DNA of 64,000 nucleotides from Carnegiea gigantea (lineage: Eukaryota; Streptophyta; Magnoliopsida; Caryophyllales; Cactaceae). Below, piece after piece: positions 55,871 to 64,000 of the stretch. The stretch spans positions 257,501-321,500 of the forward strand of contig JAKOGI010000812.1 in NCBI GenBank assembly GCA_029747015.1, in the 5' to 3' direction. Each line of letters starts with the position of its first letter. Within the stretch, counting starts at the first letter, position 1. Made by a program: the position numbers and the translations under genes. The notes below the pieces were generated by a model that did not search any database, was not told the DNA's origin, and saw nothing but the letters and a program-made list of their open reading frames with translations.

Positions 55871-56219
55871 TCCCGTGATTAGCAAAACATTGAAGGTATA
55901 TCACTGCAGGACAAAATCTGGATAGCCTGTGAAGATGCTTGAATTTCGTGGACCAAATGAACTCCAATTAACTTGAAACCACTTGGAATTGAAAGCTGAA
56001 ATCTAGCTCTTGAAGGGCAGCAAAAAAATTGGACTTTTAAAACATATTTAGGCCTCCATAATTAAGTAAACAAAACCAGGCTTAACATCGGATGATATCC
56101 CGGGTAAAGCAAAATGATCTTGCCTTGCCAAATGACTTTGGATCAAAGATTGGACTGATTTTCTGGGATCATTTGGGACCTCATGGACTAGATGATTAAT
56201 CGTGGATGGTCCTCCATCA

Positions 56220-57153
56220 CAAATTGACCTAGTCAAAAAGCTCGACTGCCTCCTATTTTCGACACAAGGCTAGTTATTAGCAACATAGACTCATACTATG
56301 AATAGTTTCGTAAAAAGTACTAACTGTATCAAAACCTAGCTAGAATTAACAACTAAAAACTAGGACTGATAACTCCCTTTTGATGTAGGCATCCATCGTA
56401 TAAAGTTGCTAACTTGAAAACATAATCAATAAAAATTCTTAAATTGGAATTCATTTATTCACTTGGAAACAAGAGTTAATCTATCTAATCATGATAAGAA
56501 AATAGGGCTAGTTGAAGAAGATATGGAAATTAGACTTTGTAATCATGATTTTGATATAATTAAATATTCTATATCCCACCAAAAATGCAACATATGAATC
56601 TCAATTTATGTTCACCAAGATTCCTTACGTAAGTTAACAAATCACAAATTTTGATTAAAATATAGTAGAATTGAAGATGGTGTAGTAAAATATAGTAGGC
56701 AGAAGAAAAAATTTTTGATAAAGCACAATAATAGCAAACTAGTCGAAATAAACAACCTAAACATGACTTACGAATATGATAAAGAATCATGGTTTGGAAA
56801 TTTGGGTAGAAATCAACTTAAGAGATGCATGTGACGGTAATCAAAATTAATATGATAATTCCCTTGTAATCAATAATAGACATAAACTAATAAACTAAAT
56901 GATAAGAAGAAAATTTGAGTACCGACCTTAGGGTTCTTCAGAGATGAACTTTCCCTTCCACTCTCTCTCCTCGCTTCCCTTGGACTGAGAGTTGTAGATA
57001 CTACGTTGTTTTCTGAGGAGGTGAAATAAAATAAATGGGAAGGACTAGGGTTAGGGCTCCATAACCTACAAACTGTCAAAAGAGGTCTTCTAAATAGATG
57101 AGAATTAGTAAAAGTTAAAAGAAATCTTTTTTTTTTGGGGGGAAAACCGAGCA
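56220..57153 (-). repeat. Outer part of the 5' LTR of element C
   Basis: CAAAT at 56,220-56,224 is the right TSD of E. The following AT-rich DNA should be the upstream half of the C LTR. On the minus strand a leader-like segment (about 57,060-56,930, CCCTAACCCTAGTCC ... GAAGAACCCTAAGG) looks like the transcription-start region of an LTR. The outer end is placed at CCGAGCA (57,153) only because homology with element B resumes at 57,159. No second full copy exists to confirm it. Confidence 0.5.
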
Positions 57154-57158
57154 TTAGA

Positions 57159-58072
57159 GCTTGTCAAACACCGCAGCATGGGCCTCACAAGCTTCGCTAT
57201 AAGAGAGCATGAAGATGAACATAACAAAGAAAGTTAGTGCACTCTTTAATAAACCAAACGCCATAGAGAAATCACAGTGGAAATCAAAGAAAGTATTCCA
57301 CATGATTATTCTAGGTGCATCCACTAGGTACATGCAATATGGATCAAGGGAGATATTATGCCCACTAAAGTAATCTAAGGACATAAAATTATCAACACTC
57401 CTACCAAGCAGGTCAAACATGTAATCCTAATAGCCCAAATCAATATTAGCATCACAAATCATAGGATCACCATTGGGTACATTGATGTAATACTCGGGGG
57501 AAGGAGAGAGTAATGAACAAAGAGGGGAAGTATGAGAATGATCAAGGGGATTGGGGAGAACAATATTATCAAAACTAAGGCTAGGAGACTCCTCATGCAT
57601 AAATACATCACATGACCCCTCCAAAGGAGTCCTAGCTAGAGCATACACCTCAACTAAAGTATCTTTCCAACTCAAAATATGTATCAACAACACTAAACCT
57701 AACAACTCCCCCAAAAGGTTCACCTGCCTCAAGCCCTATGCACTGAGCTAAAGCGAAGGATGAATCATGTAAGATCAAGACAACATCAGTATTGTCCCAG
57801 GATGATACAAAGTCGCGTTGAGCATAGCATGTATAATAAGGACACGAATTAGTAGCGCGGTCAGAAGAATTACATAAGTCACACCAAAAAGGGACATAAT
57901 AAGACCTAGAATAGAATGTGAAAGGATAAGAGAATGAATATCTAGAAACACAACTATCTTTCTCAAACTCAAATGAATCACAAGCAATCCACTCAAGCAA
58001 ATACGATGTCTCATCAATGTTTTTACCATGAAAACTATAATACTCTAAAAGAGCTCCGGTTTCACCATTCAC
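57159..58072 (-). pseudogene. Gag-like pseudogene of element B
   Basis: Minus-strand coding quality runs from the ATG at 58,072 (MNGETGALLEYYSFHG) to the FDKL motif at 57,160, changing frame near 57,700 and 57,425. A CDLCNSSDRATNSC segment at about 57,885 matches the zinc knuckle of A (CNYCESFDHDIYNC) but has Arg where the zinc-binding His should be. Acidic Ser/Pro-rich sequence (PLDHSHTSPLCSLL) and a hydrophobic C-terminal part (FGLLKSALTFFVMFIFML) follow, as in A. The frame is cut after FDKL by the GCTTG-flanked insertion and its tail is at 28,465-28,340. Function beyond RNA binding is unknown. Confidence 0.65.
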
Positions 58073-58324
58073 ACTCTCATCAACAATGTCTAAAAAATTT
58101 TATTTACCAACACAATAACCACATTGAGTAAAAAATACATTCAAATGCTTAAAATACCTCCAAAATAGTTCATGCTCAAATTGCAACAAAATAGAAAATT
58201 AGCATTGTTTTTGTCCCTCAAAAAAAAAATATTTTTGTAAATTTTCAATTTGTGTTGGTTTTTTTCAAAGAAAAACAAAATGCTTAGTCAAACCTATCGA
58301 AAAAAACCCAATATTCAACATTAG

Positions 58325-58346
58325 TCCCAAGCAACGGCGCCAAAAA
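58325..58346 (-). other. PBS of element B
   Basis: On the minus strand TTTTTGGCGCCGTTGCTTGG, two bases from the LTR end. It is a well-preserved version of the site that is degenerate in element A. Confidence 0.88.
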
Positions 58347-58348
58347 TT

Positions 58349-59582
58349 TGATAGGGCCGCAAATGCAGGTGGCGTTATAGCAAATCAAGGTCATCTCGCA
58401 CAAGGACTAGGTTGATCTATCGGACCTTATCCCCTTAAGATAGGATAAGCGAATCAATACTTGATATTGAAATTAAACTGATCAACTATCTAATCTAATG
58501 GATAAATAATCAAAAAATTATACAAAACTAGCAATCTCGCAATTCATGTATCAGTCAAGCATTTCTTCTTCAATAGATTATTTTAAAACCGGCAATCGAA
58601 GTATCACAACCCTCTTTCAAGGTAAAGTGAAATACCTAAATCTAACCAATTACCATTTCTCTAGGGCTCTCGATTTGTTTAGGATCATTAAGCATGCAAT
58701 TCTTATGCTAGTGGTTTCTCAATCATAATTCTCTCTCAAGACATCACACAATCAAGTCAGGTACTAGGTTTCTAGTATCGAATTTCACCTTTCAGTCCTT
58801 CATCCAATACCTAAAACATACAAGGAGGTTAGCAAATTCCTGACAAGATAATAAATATCTATGATCCAATAAAACAATCCAACAATTCCAAAATAATTAG
58901 AGACATTAACACCAAATCAAGAACATAACTAGTATTTGCATGAATCTGAAATCAAAACAAAAAAGATGATCAAAATTACAAAACATAAATCCAATGATAA
59001 TGAGAAAAGAGGAGAGAAGAGAAGAGAAGAGAAAAGAAATGCTCAGTAAATTAACGCGTTTGAATATGTGGAATGCAAACCCAGTATAAAATCCTTTCAA
59101 ATCTTCACTTCAATTCTATGTCCCTTCTTCTAATCTAAATTCTAATCTAATTGATGAAGTTGAAGAGAGGAACATGGAATGATGGGGTAATGAAATGAGG
59201 TTGAAAATAACTTTTTTTTAATAGCTAAACCACCTGGAAGTCAAACAACTGTGAGAAAACAAACAGGCTCAGGGGAAAGAGGTCCACCACGGACCGTGGG
59301 CACCACCACGGACCATCCGTGGTGAACTTTGTTTTGACATTCTTCTCTTCTTTCTTCCGTCCACGGGCATAGTGACTTGGGGGTGTCCTTCGGTGGTTAA
59401 GCTACACTCATTTAGGGGTCGAATATGGGGTGAAATGGTCCAAAAACCTACAAAACACAGAAAAGAACTATACCCGAGCATAAAGCGGGAAAAAGAGTAT
59501 AAATTATAACGTAAAGTCCATAATTCTCCCTAAAAATGCAGCAAAATGACCTCAAAATACAGTGCACTTTAAGGACTTATTA
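58349..59582 (-). repeat. 5' LTR of element B
   Basis: 1,234 bp, collinear with 25,353-26,557. The terminal CA at the outer end has become TA on the plus strand (GGACTTATTA). The TATA region near 59,206-59,225 is altered. The (GAGAA) run at 59,008-59,035 corresponds to that of the other LTR. Confidence 0.88.
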
Positions 59583-59587
59583 GTCCT
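59583..59587. other. Right TSD of element B (GTCCT)
   Basis: Exact copy of 25,348-25,352; LINE coding sequence resumes at the next base. Confidence 0.9.
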
Positions 59588-60166
59588 ATGCCCAAATTGT
59601 ATATTGTCATAACTTTTATTAAGAAGAGATGGGAACATGTCACCCCTCTGGCTAGTACATAGTTTGATTTGACAACAAAGAAATATGGATATCATGACTA
59701 TCTTAAAGGGAGGCCCATGATTGCTTGAAAACCATTGTCTGGTCTTAAAAACTTGGATTCCTAGCTTTAAGTTTGATCAGAGTGTTATGTGTAAGGGACT
59801 TGTGTGGTTAGCTTTTCCTAACCTTGCCCTTGCCTTTTGGTTTGTTAATAGTTTGAGTAAGACAACAAGTGTTGTTGGCCTTCCCTTGTTTCTTACTCAT
59901 TGTGCTACTTTTAAAAAACAAGGCACTTATTCCAAGATTTTGATTAAAATTGATATATCCATTCAATTGTGTAAAACTATACCAATTAAGGACCCTTTTG
60001 GCAAAATGATTGATCAAAAAATTCATTATGAATAGGTTCTTTACTTTTGTAAGAATGGTAAAAGTTGGGGCATGAGAATAATAGTGACAATGCCTCTAGT
60101 GTTGGGCAAGTATGGGTGCCAAAGATATGATGGCTTAACTCTGACGGGAATATTGAAGCAGTGTAA
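59588..60166 (+). pseudogene. L1-type LINE ORF1, 3' part
   Basis: Resumes directly after the TSD with PKLYIVITFIKKRWEHV, then KTWIPSFKFDQS, LALAFWFVNSLSKT, VGLPLFLTHCATFK and IPIKDPFGKMIDQKIHYE. These are the conserved blocks of DUF4283 in plant L1 ORF1. A zinc-knuckle remnant follows (YFCKNGKSWG), and in a shifted frame SSVGQVWVPK. Stops and at least two shifts break it. It continues the fragment at 24,960-25,347; the pieces are 34 kb apart because of element B. Confidence 0.8.
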
Positions 60167-60381
60167 CTAGTTCAAGAGATTAGCGAACCTATACATAAGA
60201 ATGTACCAAAATCTACTCAACTTAGAAAGTGACTATTTCTACAGCTAAGCCCCCTAGTCAAAAGAAATCTGGAAGGACCTTTTCTATTGCGAAAAGTAAT
60301 TCTCACCCTCTTGTAATAAATCTTTGGCTTTATCAAATAGTTTGAGCATTTTAGGTGGACAAGGAAAGAATCCCCTAACAT

Positions 60382-60520
60382 ATGATTGTGCTTTATTGGA
60401 ATATTAGGGGTTTAAACGAACACTTTAAGCATGGTGAGGTTAGAAAGGAAATAATGAAATATAAGATTGTTGTTCTTAGCCTTGTGGAGACTAAGGTTAG
60501 TCAACATCCCTACCCATAGG
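60382..60520 (+). pseudogene. L1-type LINE ORF2, start of the endonuclease domain
   Basis: From an ATG at 60,382 the frame reads MIVLYWNIRGLNEHFKHG, then KIVVLSLVETKVSQ. The WNIRGLN block carries the catalytic-loop Asn and VETK the catalytic Glu of the EEP endonuclease that nicks target DNA. The frame ends near 60,519 and nothing of the reverse transcriptase is found downstream, so the LINE is truncated at its 3' side. It lies in the expected position, about 200 bp after ORF1. Confidence 0.75.
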
Positions 60521-63500
60521 GCTAGAGGTTTTAGTGATTTCCTAGTCTTGAAACAAAAAGGACGAAGTTCTGCATAAAAATTGACCACAACTTAGGTTTA
60601 TAACCTTATATTTGGTACTGGAAATGGTGACAACAAAAGGGACATATCTAAACAAGCTTTGACGGATACCTGCCAGAGGCCACAACTCTATGGGCCACAA
60701 GCTTGGAGTAGACACATTGTTAACTTAAATAAGAATTAAATAAATCAACTTACAACTCGATGGGTTACGTGGTTTATATCCCGAAGTCTTACAAGTTTAG
60801 CAACTAAAAGACAAGTATCTAATTAGATGGTGGGCTCATATAGGCATTCAGAGTGACAACTAAACAACATAGTATACATGAACTCAAGTATCAAACTTAC
60901 ATATGTTCAAAAAGGCTAATGAATCAATCAAGTTACAATCTTTAACTATCAACTAAGAGATACAAATGTATAATCTCTTTTGACCTACTAACTAACATCT
61001 AAGACGACCCAACAACTTAATTTATATGGATCAAGAACTTCTACACGACTTTCAGGAAGAATCAAACCTTAGGAAAAAAGAGAAAGGCAGGTGAGCTAAC
61101 ACACATATAGTGGATAATTCATATCCTAAAAAATCAAAACAGTTGCATGTAACACTTTAAGTAGTAGTCATATAAAACATTTACTCAACATTAACATATT
61201 AAGCATGCATGTCCAAACAACATCTAGTTGTTCCTACATAACACCCAAGAACGGGGGAGGTAGGCAATTTGGGCTCTTAGTTAATCACTCACGCTGGAGG
61301 GGTTTACTTGGGTTACCGATTTAATCTCTTTTGGCACAAAAGCGGAAATAACAACCAATAGGAGTTAAAACTATAATTCGGATAAAGTCGAGCCACTGTA
61401 AAACTTGTTTCATATAAAGAAGGTTGTTTTTTAGTAGCAATCATTTCAAAGAGTACTTGCACTTTTTCAAATCTTTGACTCGACGTTATTCGAAAATAGG
61501 TAGTTCACAACTCATCATAGGTAAGAAAATCACTTTCATGGCATTGAATTCACAAGTTATTGCTCTCTTTAAGTGAGTATCCCAACTCATGACTTATGAT
61601 ATCCCCGAGGTCTCTCGAAGTTAATGGACTCCTAGCCTCATTAGGGCAGTATCAACTTTGCTTCCCACTTTCTAGGTCTACTCCGCAAAAACTAGGGTTA
61701 CACTTTCTGGGTTTGCTCCATAGGCTAAGTCCATATAATTAGCACTATCCTCCTAGCCCCAAACATTTCAAGCACATTCCCCTTTCAATCATATGTAAAC
61801 AACTTGGTTGTTTCAAAGTGATTTGACAATAGCAGTTTGAGTTTCAGGAAAAGCTAATAACCCTTTGGTCGTAAAGCAATTTGACAAGCATTTATAATCA
61901 TACATGTAAAGCAAGTTTACAAGCATTTATCATTACTAACATCAACCACTATTACAAGAGTATGATACGCTGATTATCGAGAGTAATACATGGTACTATC
62001 AATTAGCAAGCAAGAAACAACTTAGACGAAAAATGATATGATAAGAATATATGCTAATGGGCAGCGAGGGTTTAGTACATTTCTTGTATGCACATTGTTT
62101 TAGGTGGAGATTTCCTTTGAGGTCTTGTAGTTTCCGTAGGGGACGGAAAGCTTATTAGTACTTTGCATGGTGTGGGTTTTCAAAATAGTTGCTTAGACAT
62201 ACAAGTTATGGGGCACAAGATGGTAAGCAACATAGGAGTTGGTAGAGTCGTTACTCAGAACTCCTATGCTAATGCATTGTATTATACTTTTAACTGTAAT
62301 TAACAAAATAAAAGATCTCTAACCAGGATGCATATTTAAAAGAATAACAACTAGACAAGGCAATCACAATAGCTTTGTTGAGGGAAAGCCCTACCCTAGG
62401 GTCACCATATAAAACTGACTATCTCTAAATCATGGAATCATACGAGTGTAATGACATACTGATAGACATGACTCTAGGCCCTTTGTAATCTTATTAGAAT
62501 ATCACAAGTGTATAATGCAACACAACCAAGCCACAATATATTATACACATCGATCTATCACTTTAACAATTATGTTTCACCATCTGATGATCAAATAATA
62601 TATTAAAGATTCCAATACGACCACAAGCACACCTAGCACATTATCATGTCGTATGAAGTACGTAGGCAATCATGTATTTATGTAGGCGTAAGTGTCTAAT
62701 AACGGAAAGTACTAGTGCATAGAACGGTAGCACGACAATAAGACAAACATGATAATCCCATAACACCATTGATAGTAGGCATAACAACTTACAAAAGCAC
62801 AATGCTAAGGTTTCCCTATAAAGCTCATCCTATAATGTATGGAACAAGACAACTCAATCATGCCATGTTATGGCACTCAGATCAGTCATGCCAATGGACA
62901 TTCTACGTAAATCACCCATTAATTTCAGAGTAAAGAATTCAACTATGATCTTGGATGCATTAACATGCCATCCTTACCGCCCATAGAATATGCAAAGGCA
63001 AGAACCTGTGATTGCAGATCCTTACAATCACTAGATCATGTATTAAATATATGCACATATAACCATTTAAACTATAACAAAAGATATTAGAAGTCATGTA
63101 GTGCAAATAGCGACCCGACGATCATTTCATAGAAAAAAATCACATATGTTAAATCATTTGGCTAATTCATGTCTAACTGGACTCAAGGTAAACAAACACC
63201 AAGATCTTCATTTACTTAGAAATTCAATCCTAAACATATCAATGAGCATTTAATAACGAACCAAGTAATTGTATAAGCTTGTATGATTCTTACATTGTAC
63301 ATAATATCATATTTACACTCTAAAACACATAAACTAATGACATTATCACAGAGGAAGATATCTAGATGAGTATAGATGAGTGAGAACCCTTGTTTGCAAC
63401 CTATGATCAAAGGTAGGCTTTGAGGCTTTTCCAACTATGATTAGAAGTTAGTCACCAATAATAACTTTATATGCTCAAGGGTGTCTCACAGCTTATGTCA

Positions 63501-64000
63501 CTATGCAAGACAGTTATAGGACCAAAAGGGTGTGGTATAGGCAATGGTGAGGGGGAACCTAAGCTAAAGATTACTTGCGTAATAGTTTAATTGACACTTA
63601 ATAGCAACTGTATTGAGACAACCACATTAATGACCTTGTGGATATGCTTAGTAAGATGGTTGTGAGATACATCTATCCCATATGTGATCGTAGGAGCCTT
63701 AAGGACTTATAGTGTAGAAGGGAATGTTGAATCATCTATAGAGAGTTCTTGCTTCTGAAATTTGTGTTAATACCTAGGAATGCACCGGTAGTGTATGGAT
63801 CATTCAGCCTAGTAGAGGCATACCCAGGTTGACAATTCCAAAGTCTTCCAAATTCTTCGTCACTTTTTCTTTCTATGTATTGGGGTTTAATCTAACCAGA
63901 ATGCGGCCAACCCCACAATAAAAATAGCATCCTATATGATACAAAGCATAGCATATGGGAGACGCGGTAGCAGTCGCAGTTGTATGATGGAAAGTAGGAA
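60521..64000. other. AT-rich DNA without recognised genes
   Basis: All frames are densely closed. Texture such as CACCCAAGAACGGGGGAGG (61,242), GGTTTACTTGGGTTACC (61,302) and the Leu/Pro-rich closed frames at 61,600-61,800 resembles the non-coding part of a long minus-strand gypsy LTR. I cannot find a PBS, an LTR end with TSD or a second copy. The ORF at 63,216-63,434 (minus) has no family features. Confidence 0.45.

Larger units (their letters stand above)
45701..56219 (-). mobile_element. Element E: full-length Ty3/gypsy chromovirus-like element
   Basis: LTRs at 45,701-46,953 (3', 1,253 bp) and 51,669-56,219 (5', 1,254 bp once F and its TSD copy are removed), TSD CAAAT. On the minus strand: 5' LTR beginning TGATGGAGGACC, PBS TGGTATCAGAGC, gag, protease, RT, RNase H, integrase, PPT and 3' LTR ending GGATTACATCA. 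Pol runs through the PPT and 172 bp into the 3' LTR, a feature described for CRM-type chromoviruses; I treat the clade as tentative. By eye about 15 differences separate the LTRs (about 1.2%), so it is recent. Full ORFs are broken by four C-to-T type stops and at least two frameshifts. Its internal length without F is about 7.2 kb. Confidence 0.94.
51669..56219 (-). repeat. 5' LTR of element E, interrupted by F
   Basis: Matches 45,701-46,953 in two parts, 51,669-52,573 and 55,866-56,219, the break carrying element F and a GTAGC duplication. Differences from the 3' LTR include TTTTTGTATT/TTTTTTTATT, GGCCGG/GGCTGG and TAGGATTA/TAGGCTTA. The pol tail frame is still open in this copy (56,048-56,219), as expected for a duplicated LTR. 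Confidence 0.93.
29139..57153 (-). mobile_element. Element C: old Ty3/gypsy element, split by D and E
   Basis: On the minus strand the order is 5' LTR (about 57,153 to 44,449, interrupted by E), PBS, gag, protease, reverse transcriptase, RNase H, integrase (interrupted by D), then a short remnant of the 3' LTR (29,474-29,139). LTR ends read TGTCACACCCC / TGTTACACCCC on the plus strand. Domain order (RT-RNase H-integrase) is that of gypsy. The style of the integrase (PYEALYRRRC) and LTR ends suggests a Tekay/Del-like chromovirus, which is inference. All ORFs are broken, and the integrase C-terminus plus most of the 3' LTR are deleted. The outer boundary of the 5' LTR (taken as CCGAGCA at about 57,153) is uncertain, and I find no matching TSD. 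Confidence 0.78.
25353..59582 (-). mobile_element. Element B: non-autonomous gypsy-type LTR retrotransposon hosting a nest of other elements
   Basis: LTRs lie at 25,353-26,557 (3') and 58,349-59,582 (5'), minus orientation, with the perfect TSD GTCCT outside. Its own DNA is 25,353-28,465 plus 57,159-59,582, about 5.5 kb; the 28.7 kb between is inserted material. The parts in order are 5' LTR, TTTTTGGCGCCGTTGC-type PBS, gag-like pseudogene, non-coding region, PPT and 3' LTR. No pol exists. Layout, PBS class and non-coding blocks match element A. The two sides of the internal insertion share GCTTG (28,461-28,465 and 57,159-57,163), and both protein sides meet at the FDKL motif also present in A, which confirms that they were once contiguous. 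Confidence 0.88.

Noticed and set aside
1..64000. tRNA genes
   Set aside because: The only tRNA-related sequences are 12-18-base PBS motifs next to LTRs; no cloverleaf with A and B boxes was seen.

Overview
The window is a repeat-rich stretch of a flowering-plant nuclear genome. It is AT-rich and shows plant-type Ty1/copia, Ty3/gypsy, LINE (L1) and Mutator-like (MULE) sequences with plant PBS motifs (initiator-tRNA-Met type TGGTATCAGAGC and the TGGCGCCGTTGC type). I see no intact host gene, rRNA, tRNA or CRISPR array. The species cannot be read from the sequence.

Layout. (1) About 1-9,100: a decayed Mutator-like region. A spliced MULE transposase pseudogene and a GRF-finger-like gene read leftwards. 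Converging on them is a pseudogene with an endonuclease/exonuclease/phosphatase (EEP) domain; a 180-bp tandem duplication ends just inside its start. A degenerate repeat of about 195 bp lies upstream of the transposase. (2) 9,100-15,996: AT-rich DNA without genes, including a block where the motif TGATGAAT switches to its complement at about 11,340. (3) 15,997-about 22,070: non-autonomous LTR retrotransposon A (+ strand). It has LTRs, a degenerate PBS, a gag-like pseudogene with a zinc knuckle, and a truncated 3' LTR. It is followed by a copia-like LTR remnant and a compound microsatellite. (4) 24,960-60,520: an L1 LINE split by a 34-kb nest of retrotransposons. (5) 60,521-64,000: AT-rich DNA with no recognisable gene.

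The nest can be resolved almost entirely by target-site duplications (TSDs). Element B (25,353-59,582, minus, non-autonomous relative of A, TSD GTCCT) sits inside the LINE ORF1. Inside B, a block flanked by GCTTG holds a 665-bp TRIM and the old gypsy element C (minus). Inside the C pol region lies D (30,272-40,878, plus, TSD ATCAT), a 10.6-kb Sirevirus-like copia element with an uninterrupted gag and an uninterrupted envelope-like ORF but a broken pol. Inside the C 5' LTR lies E (45,701-56,219, minus, TSD CAAAT), a gypsy chromovirus-like element whose pol runs into its own 3' LTR. Inside the E 5' LTR lies F (52,574-55,865, TSD GTAGC), a 3.3-kb solo LTR. Insertion order is therefore LINE, then B, then C (TRIM order uncertain), then D and E, then F. 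The LTRs of D and E differ at roughly 1-1.5% of sites by eye, so both are recent; those of B and C are clearly older.

No element looks fully autonomous. Several pol stop codons are CAA/CAG/CGA to TAA/TAG/TGA changes at positions where the family has Gln or Arg, as expected for decay of methylated cytosines.
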